The notes below the pieces were generated by a model. That model had not been told where the DNA came from, did no database searches, and saw only the letters and a program-made list of their open reading frames with translations. DNA of 22,387 bases, from the IMG/VR virus record IMGVR_UViG_3300017788_000197, positions 1 through 22,387 of that record. The stretch is one strand, 5' to 3'. This DNA is from a virus. Both the position numbers and the translations under genes were made by a program. Within the stretch, counting starts at the first letter, position 1; every line of letters begins with the position of its first letter. Positions 1-7,545 of the stretch are shown here, piece after piece.

Positions 1-1
1 C

Positions 2-571
2 AAACCATCTGGAACAGTATCACAGTTGGTTGACTCTGCATCAGGCATTCACGCTCGCCATGCACCATACTACATTCGTACGGTTCGTGCTGACAAGAAA
101 GATCCTTTGGCCAAGATGATGGTCGACGCGGGCTTTCCCGTTGAAGATGATGTGATGAAGCCAGATCATACATATGTCTTTGCATTCCCCATGAAGACGC
201 CGGAGAATGCAGTATTTCGCAAGGACATGACTGCGATTGAGCAACTTGAATTGTGGCTGGAATATCAGAGACATTTTTGTGAACATAAGCCATCAGTTAC
301 CATTTCTGTCAAGGAAGATGAATGGATGGAAGTTGGTGCGTGGGTATATGAACATTTTGACGAAATGTCTGGTGTTTCATTCTTGCCATTCTCTGATCAT
401 GTTTACAAGCAGGCACCTTATCAAGATTGTACAAAAGAAGAATATGAAGCCATGCTTCTAAAGATGCCTAAGAATGTTGATTGGACTAAGCTGTCAGAAT
501 ATGAAAAGCGGGACACAACAACAGGTACTCAGGAGTTGAGCTGCACTGCAGGGGGCTGCGAGGTCATATGA
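2..571 (+). CDS. nrdJ: Class II (adenosylcobalamin-dependent) ribonucleotide reductase, C-terminal part
   Basis: The reading frame is open from the left window edge, so the gene starts outside. The first visible residues, KPSGTVSQLVDSASGIH, followed by HAPYYIRTVR, match the conserved C-terminal half of monomeric B12-dependent ribonucleotide reductases. The protein ends in CTAGGCEVI: two cysteines four residues apart, the redox pair that re-reduces the active site in class II enzymes. The family reduces ribonucleotides to deoxyribonucleotides for DNA synthesis and needs neither oxygen nor a separate radical subunit, a common phage choice. The stop overlaps a possible ATG of the next gene (ATGA). 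Base composition is balanced, unlike the A/T-rich genes after 1533. Family assignment is firm; whether it uses di- or triphosphates cannot be told from this part. Confidence 0.9.
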   Translation, partial: KPSGTVSQLVDSASGIHARHAPYYIRTVRADKKDPLAKMMVDAGFPVEDDVMKPDHTYVFAFPMKTPENAVFRKDMTAIEQLELWLEYQRHFCEHKPSVTISVKEDEWMEVGAWVYEHFDEMSGVSFLPFSDHVYKQAPYQDCTKEEYEAMLLKMPKNVDWTKLSEYEKRDTTTGTQELSCTAGGCEVI

Positions 572-585
572 CAGAGAGGACTCTA

Positions 586-738
586 ATGTGTGTATCGTGT
601 GATACAGAATACACGATAGAATATGATGAAGATGCCGTATCAGGTAAGGATTGCTACTGTCCTTTCTGCGGTCATCTTTATGATTTTGACGATGATGAAG
701 ATGAAGTTGACGAGTCCTGGAGTGACGAAGAAGAATAA
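586..738 (+). CDS. Small zinc-ribbon protein with acidic tail
   Basis: A 50-residue protein beginning MCVSCDTEYTIEYDED. It has two CxxC knuckles, CVSC near residues 2-5 and CPFC about 26 residues later, the pattern of a four-cysteine zinc ribbon. The tail is almost all Asp and Glu. The start at 586 is chosen because AGAGGA (575-580) sits five bases before it. An in-frame ATG at 568 overlaps the nrdJ stop (ATGA) and would give 56 residues. Similar small zinc-ribbon proteins accompany phage nucleotide-metabolism genes, but I cannot assign a function. Confidence 0.65.
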   Translation: MCVSCDTEYTIEYDEDAVSGKDCYCPFCGHLYDFDDDEDEVDESWSDEEE

Positions 739-771
739 ATAGTACATAAACTCATTCTAGAGAGAGAAATC

Positions 772-1080
772 ATGGACGACAATACATCAATTCAATTCAG
801 ACTTCGTTTGGCTCAGATCAATGGAATCAAAGAAGAGCAGATTGATGAAGTAAAAAGATCTTCTGGGCTTACTCCGAATGCTCCAGCAACAGAAGATCAA
901 AGAGCGCCAACGATGAAGACGTATCACTCTGCAATGGCAAAATATTCGCATCTACCGCCTCGTTCAGCACATATAAAAGCACTAAATGATACTATTGACA
1001 AACATGGTTCAGAAAATGCAAATGAGCATGTAACAAGACACTTTTATTCACACATGCAAAAACATTTGAGCGACGATTGA
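772..1080 (+). CDS. Unknown phage protein, 102 residues
   Basis: I do not recognise a family. The protein is hydrophilic and probably helical, with no signal peptide or membrane segment, and is rich in His toward the end (HVTRHFYSHMQKH). A purine-rich site (GAGAGAGAA) precedes the ATG. A weak late-promoter-like motif, AATAAATA at 734-741 (one mismatch from TATAAATA), lies just upstream and overlaps the stop of the zinc-ribbon gene. Composition is like nrdJ, so this belongs to the older backbone rather than the A/T-rich run that follows. Confidence 0.6.
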   Translation: MDDNTSIQFRLRLAQINGIKEEQIDEVKRSSGLTPNAPATEDQRAPTMKTYHSAMAKYSHLPPRSAHIKALNDTIDKHGSENANEHVTRHFYSHMQKHLSDD

Positions 1081-1104
1081 TCTGATTCCATACTATATAA
1101 TGGT

Positions 1105-1536
1105 ATGGATTATGAAAACCCCTGGATCTATCTAGATTCACCTTTTACTTCTGATATGATAATTGCCCACGTTGGCTTTGTGTACAAGATAACAAACACC
1201 AACGATGGGCGTTTTTATATTGGCAAAAAGCTATTCACTCGCGCTGGCTATAAAACAATCAAGAAGAAGAAGAAAAAGATTCGCGTGGAATCTGATTGGA
1301 AGAACTATTACTCTTCATCAGAAGAACTAAACGAAGATGTGCAGAAGCTAGGCAAGAACATGTTTTGCCGAGAGATACTTAGACTGTGCAAGTCAAAAAG
1401 CGAATGCACATATTATGAAGCCAAGTATCAATTTGAGTTATCCGTGTTGCTTGAAAATACATACAACAAATGGATACAGTGCAGGATCAGAAGAAATACA
1501 CAATTGAGAAATTTAAATTGTGGGATTAAATCATGA
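1105..1536 (+). CDS. GIY-YIG family endonuclease-like protein
   Basis: A 143-residue protein. After about 23 leader residues it has GFVYKI (24-29) and FYIGKK (37-42), the two strands that define the GIY-YIG nuclease fold. A Lys-rich segment (KTIKKKKKKIR) and a central helix with a conserved-looking Glu follow. Such proteins are commonly free-standing homing or repair-type nucleases in T4-like phages. It ends in an ATGA overlap with the PP-loop gene at 1533, so the two are probably co-translated. A TATAAT at 1096-1101 lies too close to the ATG to be its promoter. Target and activity are unknown. Confidence 0.8.
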   Translation: MDYENPWIYLDSPFTSDMIIAHVGFVYKITNTNDGRFYIGKKLFTRAGYKTIKKKKKKIRVESDWKNYYSSSEELNEDVQKLGKNMFCREILRLCKSKSECTYYEAKYQFELSVLLENTYNKWIQCRIRRNTQLRNLNCGIKS

Positions 1537-2234
1537 ATAAAGACATACATGGTTATTATGTAGTAAACAATCAAAAATTTCACTCTAAAATTGAGGCACT
1601 AATTTGTGCATCTGAACTACTCAATAAAATAAATCAAAAAATTAGTAACTCTAGTTTCAAAATAGATGATACTAAAATGTTAATAAAATGGAATTTTAAC
1701 GATGAAATTTTTGGAGCGTATAATTGGAAAATTGAACCAGAAGAAGATCTAGATACTCTATATCATAGAAGAGCATTACAACTTAGGCAAAAATACGATC
1801 ATATTATTATTTACTATAGTGGTGGTTCTGATAGTCACAATATGATAATGTCTTTTCTAAATCAAAATCTATTCATAGATGAAATCATTGTTCATCACGT
1901 AAATTCAGGAATAAAAATTCTTGAAAATTTGGGCATGAACGATGTTGACGCAAGAATACAACCCTTGACCGAGACAAAACTACAATTATTTCCTAGGTTA
2001 AGAGAAATATCAAGTTTATCTCCAAAAACAAAGATAAAGATATTTGACACGACTAATCACACGATTGAAAACTTTTCAAAAAAACATGACGAAAGTTGGA
2101 TATTAGGTGTCCAAGAAGAATTAAATCCCATAGATTCGGCAAAATACAATTTCATTCAATTTGATGACTATAAAAAAAATGTTGAAAAAAATACAAAAAT
2201 TGGAATTTTAGTTGGCTTGGACAAGCCTAAATAA
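1533..2234 (+). pseudogene. PP-loop ATPase-like protein, first part of a frameshifted gene
   Basis: Residues 92-101 read IIYYSGGSDS: a beta strand followed by the SGGxDS pyrophosphate-binding loop of N-type ATP pyrophosphatases (the fold of asparagine synthetase, TilS, MnmA and QueC). The whole frame aligns with the 424-residue paralogue at 2794: LYHRRALQLRQKYD against LYLDRAVKIRNNYD, and LVGLDKPK against LWGREKPA. This frame stops at 2232-2234, but the homology continues at once in the -1 frame from 2231. The break is confined to AAA at 2229-2231, because that other frame has a stop at 2228-2230. One missing A explains it; a sequencing or assembly error is possible. Strongly A/T-rich. The substrate is unknown. 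Confidence 0.75.
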
Positions 2235-2794
2235 GAATTAATAATGAAAAAGTATATCTATGTTTTGTCGACAGAGTCTACAATCAAAATTTATTTTATT
2301 CTGAAATGGAAAAATATTCAAATTGCCAAATTGAATTTTTTTATTCTAGTCCTGATGCTTGTGAATTAATATGCAAACAATCACATGAGTTAAAAAAATG
2401 GGTTTTATCATCTAAAAATAATATTAAAATGTTAACGGATTACCATCATATTGTTAACTCAACTACTTGTTTAAAAGTCAAAGAAAAAATACAAACTTTA
2501 AATAGACTTTCTAGATTGTTTTTTGAAGAGAATTCTAGAGCTATCTTATATCCAACAACATGGAAAAAAGATTGGTTTCAAGCAAAAAAATCAACTTTAA
2601 ATTGGAATTCAGAAGCCGATTTTTGGTTTCATAGTCGTTTTGATTCAAATTCTTTGCAGGGATCTTGTTGGAGAAATTCTATTCGATATGTAAGAGAAAA
2701 GATTGATGAACAATTTTTGGTAAAGTTTGATGATACAACAGGATATGATGGTTTTTGTGAATATTCAAAGTATTATGAAATAGGAAATATTTAA
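2231..2794 (+). pseudogene. PP-loop ATPase-like protein, second part after the frameshift
   Basis: The frame opens exactly at 2231 and runs on as IRINNEKVYLCFVDRVYNQN, then EFFYSSPDACELICKQSHELKKW. It matches the paralogue's IRYDDQGFYFFFNDALF and later LFLKQAHML in order. Joined to the first part it would make about 420 residues, the paralogue's length. If the break is real, an internal start (ATG at 2306) could still give a separate 162-residue polypeptide lacking the nucleotide loop. The stop TAA shares its last A with the next ATG (TAATG at 2792-2796), so translation through this half would couple to the paralogue. Confidence 0.7.
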
Positions 2795-4068
2795 TGACTG
2801 ACAAAGACAATCCATACTATTACTACTATAGTAAAAACAACACGACATATTTAAGTAAATTTGATGTTGTTAAGTCTGAACCTGATGTATTTTCAAAAAC
2901 AAGAGTATTTTTTCATATCCCTAATATTGAAAAATCCTTTAATGAAATGAATTTATACGAAGAGCCGATTGAAGATCTACAAAAACTTTACTTGGATAGA
3001 GCAGTTAAAATAAGAAATAATTACGATTACGTTGTGCTATTTTATAGTGGCGGTGCTGATAGTCATTGCATACTAGAAACTTTCATGTTAAATAATATTT
3101 TTTTAGATGAAATCGTAATATTTGATATGTTTGATACTACAACAAAAAAGCAAATAGAAATTGAAGACAGTGAAAAATTTTTATATTTGAATGCTGAAGG
3201 TCGAGGTCATGAAATTGAAAAATCAGCAATACCTTTGGCAAAGTATTTTGTTGAGAATTTTTCACCACGAACTAAAATAACTTATTTTCCTAAAATTCAA
3301 GAAGAGCATCTTCGTTTTTGGAACAATTTTAGTAAAAATAGTTTTCATCAAAATCTAGATTCAAATGTTACAGAGTTGATTTTAAATAGACCTGTTTTTC
3401 GTATTAGAGACACAAATGTCTTTAATCTAGATTGGAAAAAACTAAAACAAAATAAAAAAGTTGTTCATCTCTGGGGAAGAGAAAAACCAGCAATTCGTTA
3501 TGATGATCAGGGGTTTTACTTTTTCTTCAACGATGCTTTATTTCACTCTACATTTGATAACAAATATGATCTAACAACAGACGGTCTACCAACATATCAT
3601 GAATATTTTCATATACATCCAAGTTCCGCAAAATTGTTTTTAAAACAAGCACACATGTTGGTTAATAAATTACCAAAAAGTTTTTTTTATAAAGATAAAA
3701 AAATGATATTAGATACAAGATATTATCAAGATAAAGTTTCTGATATCATTTACAATTTTAAAGTAAAATTACCATATCAAGGATTAAAACCTGCAGATCT
3801 ATTTTTGGGCTATAAAAATAATCCAAACAATTATCCAAATTTTAAAAAAATTGTTGAACACGCAGGAATAAGTGCAACACAAGCATGGCCAAGCATTATG
3901 AAATTTTTCATTGACAATAAGAACTTGACCGCAATTGAAAATCATGATAACTTTAAAAAGTTTATCTATGATAATTTTTTCATACAAACAAAAAACAAGA
4001 GTTTTAATGTTTTTAATGATTTAACAACGTTGTGCATAACTAACAAATTTCATTTTAAAAAATGCTAG
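2794..4068 (+). CDS. PP-loop ATPase-like protein (AANH superfamily), intact paralogue
   Basis: A 424-residue protein with FYSGGADS at residues 83-90, the SGGxDS loop that binds the pyrophosphate of ATP. About 80 N-terminal residues precede it, unlike TilS or MnmA where the loop is close to the start; the placement is more like asparagine synthetase, but no glutaminase domain is present. After the loop come DEIVIFDMF, a WGREKPAI segment, FYFFFND and LKQAH, all shared with the broken paralogue. The C-terminal 130 residues are extra or diverged. Family knowledge: these enzymes adenylate a carboxylate, carbonyl or tRNA base before amidation or thiolation. Which reaction occurs here is unknown. 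The gene starts by TAATG overlap and ends seven bases inside the TctA-like gene. Confidence 0.75.
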   Translation: MTDKDNPYYYYYSKNNTTYLSKFDVVKSEPDVFSKTRVFFHIPNIEKSFNEMNLYEEPIEDLQKLYLDRAVKIRNNYDYVVLFYSGGADSHCILETFMLNNIFLDEIVIFDMFDTTTKKQIEIEDSEKFLYLNAEGRGHEIEKSAIPLAKYFVENFSPRTKITYFPKIQEEHLRFWNNFSKNSFHQNLDSNVTELILNRPVFRIRDTNVFNLDWKKLKQNKKVVHLWGREKPAIRYDDQGFYFFFNDALFHSTFDNKYDLTTDGLPTYHEYFHIHPSSAKLFLKQAHMLVNKLPKSFFYKDKKMILDTRYYQDKVSDIIYNFKVKLPYQGLKPADLFLGYKNNPNNYPNFKKIVEHAGISATQAWPSIMKFFIDNKNLTAIENHDNFKKFIYDNFFIQTKNKSFNVFNDLTTLCITNKFHFKKC

Positions 4069-5363
4069 AAATTATATTTTCCCTATTATTGGGTATTTTT
4101 GTCGGAATACTTGTTGGATTAGCGCCTGGTGTTGGAATAACAACTTCAGTCGTTTTCATGTATGGTTTTCTCATAGATCAGAGTTTATTGTTCAATATAA
4201 TTTTTTATTCTACTCTTTTGAGCACAACACAATATTTTGGTAGTATCCCCACTTTGATATTAGGTGTTCCGGGAGAAACAACTGGACTACCATTGATGAA
4301 ATTGAGAGAACAAATAATAAACGAAAACAAGTTGGAAGATGTATTATTTGGAACATCAATAGGAAGTTTTTTTGCCGCCATCTTTTCTTGTATTCTATGT
4401 TGGTATATAATTGTAAATTTTTCAAATGTACTATTCTATCTAAAAACTTATATGGTTTTGATATTTTCAGCTATAGGTTTTATACTATCAATTGTTTTTA
4501 GTGACAACAAATTATACCAGTCTTTTTTATTTTTTGTATTTGGCTGGTTGTGTTCAAAAATAGGGTTCAATATACAAACAAGAGAAGAGTTTTTAACTTT
4601 CAATAACATTTATCTATTTGGCGGATTGCCAACAATATCAGTCATCTTTGGCATCTATGGAATTCCAAAAATAATAGATTTTTTTAGTATCAATAAGATT
4701 GTTTTTAAGTATGATAATAATGTAAATTCTAGAAAAAAAATAATATGGGAAAATAAATTTGTAATTTTTAGATCTTCAATTATTGGATTTTTTTCCGGAT
4801 TGATACCTTTTTGCGGAAATTACATGAGTAGTTTCATAGCATTTTTTGTACAAAAAAAAATCGACTCTAAAAATTTTGTGGCTCAGGCAATAAGTTCCGA
4901 AACAGCAAACAATTCAGGATACATAGCCGTTCTTTTTCCGTTGTTGGCAGTAGGAGTTGCGATGACACCAACTGAATATATTTTTTTGGATATTCTTGAG
5001 CAAGGAAACATATCAATAAGCAAAAACAATGTAAACGAAATATTGTTTACTATTTTTATAACTTTAATGGTTGCAAATATAATCTGTATGTTTTTTTCTT
5101 GGAAAACAATCAAATTTATCATGTCTTTCTATCAAAAAATTCATCTACTTGTTCCACTATTTTTTATTGTTTTTGGTATTTTTACCATATATAATGCTGG
5201 TGTAAAATACTCACAAGAGATCTATTATTTGATAACTTTTTGTGTTTTTTCATTAATTGGTTTCGTGTTTAGAAGAAAAGACATGATACCATTTATTTTT
5301 GCATTCTTGTTACAAAACAACATAGAGAATGCATTGATATATACTAAAGCATTGTACTTTTAA
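4062..5363 (+). CDS. TctA-family membrane transporter subunit
   Basis: A 433-residue, very hydrophobic protein with about ten or more membrane segments. Two TctA hallmarks are visible, one per half: GLAPGVG (19-25) with YFGSIPTLILGVPGE (58-72), and SGLIPFCGN (245-253) with SETANNSGY (279-287). TctA is the large membrane subunit of tripartite tricarboxylate transporters, which import citrate or other carboxylates using a periplasmic TctC/Bug receptor and a small TctB subunit. A TctC-like gene follows directly, but I see no TctB. It is shorter than the usual ~500 residues. It overlaps the PP-loop gene by seven bases and shares its A/T-rich composition. The substrate cannot be predicted. Confidence 0.8.
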   Translation: MLEIIFSLLLGIFVGILVGLAPGVGITTSVVFMYGFLIDQSLLFNIIFYSTLLSTTQYFGSIPTLILGVPGETTGLPLMKLREQIINENKLEDVLFGTSIGSFFAAIFSCILCWYIIVNFSNVLFYLKTYMVLIFSAIGFILSIVFSDNKLYQSFLFFVFGWLCSKIGFNIQTREEFLTFNNIYLFGGLPTISVIFGIYGIPKIIDFFSINKIVFKYDNNVNSRKKIIWENKFVIFRSSIIGFFSGLIPFCGNYMSSFIAFFVQKKIDSKNFVAQAISSETANNSGYIAVLFPLLAVGVAMTPTEYIFLDILEQGNISISKNNVNEILFTIFITLMVANIICMFFSWKTIKFIMSFYQKIHLLVPLFFIVFGIFTIYNAGVKYSQEIYYLITFCVFSLIGFVFRRKDMIPFIFAFLLQNNIENALIYTKALYF

Positions 5364-5375
5364 ATGAGGATTATT

Positions 5376-6248
5376 ATGCATAGATTAATTTTTACCACAA
5401 TTTGCTTGTTATTGACATCACTAAACGCATTTGCACAAGAAATACTTCTTGTAAACACTGGATCTCTTACAGGAAATGTGATGTTTTATGCCAAAGAGAC
5501 ATCAAAAGTTCTAGAACAAAACAACATGAAGCATTTGATAAAGACAACAGGAGACAACTGTGCTTTGGGAAAAATGCTTTGGGATAAGTCTAATCAGCCA
5601 ATTTTGTTTTTTACAGGAAACAATTCCGGAAATTTGGATAAAAACATAGAAAACTGTTTCATTAATCCAACCAACGAAAATCTTTTCTATTGGATACTAT
5701 CGTCTCCGTTTTATTTTTGTTCAAGCGGACCTGACGGTAAGACACTCCAAGACTTTGTAACGCCCGGCACATCACATAAAGTAGCAACTGACATAATGCC
5801 AGAAATAGATAATATCTTTCAAGAAATAGACAAAAAACTAAACATAAAGACTAGATTGGTAAAAGTTGGAAACAACGGAACAAATATATCTATTAATATG
5901 GCCAAATCAAAAGAAGTTGATTTTACTTTTAGATCGGGCAAACTTGTTTCAAGTCAAACGGGTGGTAAGTGCTTTTTCTCGACCAAAAGCACAAAGACGC
6001 TAAAGACTCCTATTGAATTGTGGAACACATCTGATATATCATTTTTGTCTTCAGATTTCTTTATTATGGGAAAGAACTTCAAAACAAACGAAAAAGATGT
6101 AATTGTTTCATTAATTCAAAAAGCATGGAATGATAAACCATGGACAGAACTGCGAGTGAAAAGAGAACATGATGACGACATAGTTTCGTTTTCTTCAATC
6201 TCGGAGTACAAAACAAAAATTGACATGTTACTTAAATCCTTGAGATAA
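5376..6248 (+). CDS. TctC/Bug-like periplasmic solute-binding protein
   Basis: The first ~21 residues, MHRLIFTTICLLLTSLNAFA, form a signal peptide with a cleavage site before QE. The mature protein, about 270 residues, starts ILLVNTGSLTGNVMFYAKE and later has VTPGTSHKVATDIM and VGNNGTNISINMAKSKEVDFTF. This layout is that of Bug/TctC receptors, though the sequence is divergent. The start at 5376 is preferred because TGAGGA (5365-5370) lies five bases upstream; an in-frame ATG at 5364, next to the TctA stop, would put four extra residues before the signal peptide. With the TctA-like gene it would form a two-component carboxylate uptake system. Four cysteines in the mature part (in NCALG, NCFIN, FYFCSSG and GKCFF) could form disulfides. 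Confidence 0.7.
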   Translation: MHRLIFTTICLLLTSLNAFAQEILLVNTGSLTGNVMFYAKETSKVLEQNNMKHLIKTTGDNCALGKMLWDKSNQPILFFTGNNSGNLDKNIENCFINPTNENLFYWILSSPFYFCSSGPDGKTLQDFVTPGTSHKVATDIMPEIDNIFQEIDKKLNIKTRLVKVGNNGTNISINMAKSKEVDFTFRSGKLVSSQTGGKCFFSTKSTKTLKTPIELWNTSDISFLSSDFFIMGKNFKTNEKDVIVSLIQKAWNDKPWTELRVKREHDDDIVSFSSISEYKTKIDMLLKSLR

Positions 6249-6251
6249 GTC

Positions 6252-6770
6252 GTGTTTTTAGAAAAAAATATATGTGATAATTTTTTGTCTCTTTGTACAA
6301 AAGACATTGAAGTTTACAAATCGAATTTTAAAATTCATTACTCAAAAAAAAGAGATTCTACAGACATAGAAAAAAAAATCTATGAAACTTATGCTATTCA
6401 TGATAAATCTTTGTCTACTATATATTATGAATATCAATCTTCGGAATTTAATAAAAAAATACCTAAAGAATTTTATGATTACTACAATTTTGTTGAAGAA
6501 AAATGTTATATTAAGATATTGAAAATGCTTCCGGGCAATTTCATGATACCGCATTATGACAATTATTCAGGATTGAAAAACCCCGATGCTGGTGCATCTA
6601 GATTGTGGATTTCTTTGACCGAGCCAAAGTTTGGTCATCTTTTAATTATTGACGATAGAGTTTTTCATATGGTCAAACAAGGAACAGTAACTCGTTTTTT
6701 TCAAAACGAGTTACATTTTTCAGCAAATCTTGGTTATGAAGATAGATATGTAATGTTAATAACAGGATAA
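6252..6770 (+). CDS. 2-oxoglutarate/Fe(II)-dependent oxygenase
   Basis: A 172-residue protein from a GTG start three bases after the TctC-like stop. It has H101-Y-D103 (in MIPHYDNY), H155 (ELHFSAN) and R165 (YEDRYVM): the HxD...H iron triad plus the 2-oxoglutarate-binding Arg ten residues later, in a double-stranded beta-helix context. Spacing resembles the aspartyl/asparaginyl hydroxylase and phage prolyl-hydroxylase-like groups. The substrate could be a protein, a nucleic-acid base or a small molecule; nothing here decides it. No strong ribosome site is visible, so it may depend on coupling to the gene upstream. Confidence 0.75.
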   Translation: MFLEKNICDNFLSLCTKDIEVYKSNFKIHYSKKRDSTDIEKKIYETYAIHDKSLSTIYYEYQSSEFNKKIPKEFYDYYNFVEEKCYIKILKMLPGNFMIPHYDNYSGLKNPDAGASRLWISLTEPKFGHLLIIDDRVFHMVKQGTVTRFFQNELHFSANLGYEDRYVMLITG

Positions 6771-6797
6771 TTTTAATTTATAGAAAGTGAGAAAAAT

Positions 6798-7001
6798 ATG
6801 TTTAAATTATTGACTTTTGTGTTTGCTTTTATGATGTTTTTAATTTCACAACTGGCACTTGCTCAACCTAGAGATCGAACTTTAATTATAGGCATGGATA
6901 TTTCGGATAGTATCACCTTTGATCCATCTCGTCAAGCAGAAATTACGCCACCACTTACCATCGGTAATGTGTATGAAACTTTAGTTACGGCAACACTATA
7001 A
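6798..7001 (+). pseudogene. N-terminal stump of a family 5 extracellular solute-binding protein
   Basis: A 67-residue product with a signal peptide (MFKLLTFVFAFMMFLISQLALA, cleavage before QP) followed by RTLIIGMDISDSITFDPSR and IGNVYETLVT. That is the start of mature SBP family 5 proteins (DppA/OppA type), where a beta strand leads to a 'lDPa...nvyE.L' segment. Full-length members have roughly 500 residues, so over 85 percent is missing. The stop codon lies inside a perfect hairpin at 6992-7011. A GTGAGA-type site precedes the ATG, so a secreted ~45-residue peptide may still be made. Either a deletion remnant or a deliberately short periplasmic peptide. Confidence 0.6.
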
Positions 7002-7011
7002 ATATAGTGTT
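6992..7011. repeat. Perfect inverted repeat containing a late-promoter motif
   Basis: AACACTAT (6992-6999), a four-base AAAT loop, then ATAGTGTT (7004-7011). The eight-base arms are exactly complementary. There is no T-run after it, so it is not an ordinary terminator. It contains TATAAATA at 6997-7004 and the stop of the solute-binding-protein stump. Confidence 0.7.
6997..7004 (+). promoter_or_regulatory. T4-type late promoter motif, TATAAATA
   Basis: Exact match to the T4 late-promoter -10 box, 35 bases before the NUDIX ATG at 7039. The downstream leader carries two TGTCAAG copies and an AAGAGGAAAA ribosome site. Confidence 0.5.
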
Positions 7012-7038
7012 CTGTCAAGTGTTTGTCAAGAGGAAAAT

Positions 7039-7479
7039 ATGAAAACACTTAGATCTTTTTTACGCGAACAGGATAATGAAAGACAAGCAGCTGGCGCATT
7101 GTTCTATGCACAGGATACAGGCAAGTATGGTATTGCCAAGAGAAGCAAAGATTGCGATTGTCCACATACATATTCACCAGTAGGCGGATCAGCTGACACG
7201 AACGACAAGGATCTCATGGACACAGTCGTTCGTGAAGTTGGCGAAGAGATCGGATGTGAGATCACCAGAGATCAGCTCAAACACATCCATACGGACTATA
7301 GTAAACCCAATTTTCAGTATCATACATTTCTATGCACAATTCCAAAACAATCCGAGTTCATGCCAAATCTAAACTATGAAAATGATAGATTTGATTGGTT
7401 TGACAAAAATGAAATGCCCAAGAACTTGCATCCGGGCTTTTCGAAGATGCTCAAGGACTCATATCATAATCTTTCTTGA
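7039..7479 (+). CDS. NUDIX hydrolase
   Basis: A 146-residue protein with the NUDIX core GG (49-50) ... REVGEEIG (65-72). The second half of the box is canonical, with the metal-binding REVxEE. The first half is one residue longer than the consensus and lacks the usual Glu, so substrate or metal geometry may differ. NUDIX enzymes cleave nucleoside diphosphates linked to another group; phage versions may clean nucleotide pools, decap RNA or act on sugar nucleotides. It is the first gene after a late-promoter motif and has a clear GAGGAAAA site. Its composition returns to the phage average after the A/T-rich run. Confidence 0.8.
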   Translation: MKTLRSFLREQDNERQAAGALFYAQDTGKYGIAKRSKDCDCPHTYSPVGGSADTNDKDLMDTVVREVGEEIGCEITRDQLKHIHTDYSKPNFQYHTFLCTIPKQSEFMPNLNYENDRFDWFDKNEMPKNLHPGFSKMLKDSYHNLS

Positions 7480-7545
7480 CATTTTTATCAAAATAAGTAA
7501 AAATGTAAAATAATTTGTAATTAATAGTGAATAGGATAAATATAA

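Noticed and set aside
1096-1101. TATAAT before the GIY-YIG gene as a promoter
   Set aside because: It lies four bases from the ATG and no -35 box is at the right distance.
2229-2235. Programmed -1 frameshift in the PP-loop gene
   Set aside because: The site G CCT AAA T is a poor slippery sequence: the shifted codons would be GCC and TAA, so tRNA re-pairing is weak. A missing base is simpler.
7476-7511. Promoter before the 208-residue unknown gene
   Set aside because: TTGACA (7476-7481) and TAAAAT (7506-7511) exist but are 24 bases apart, too far for sigma70.
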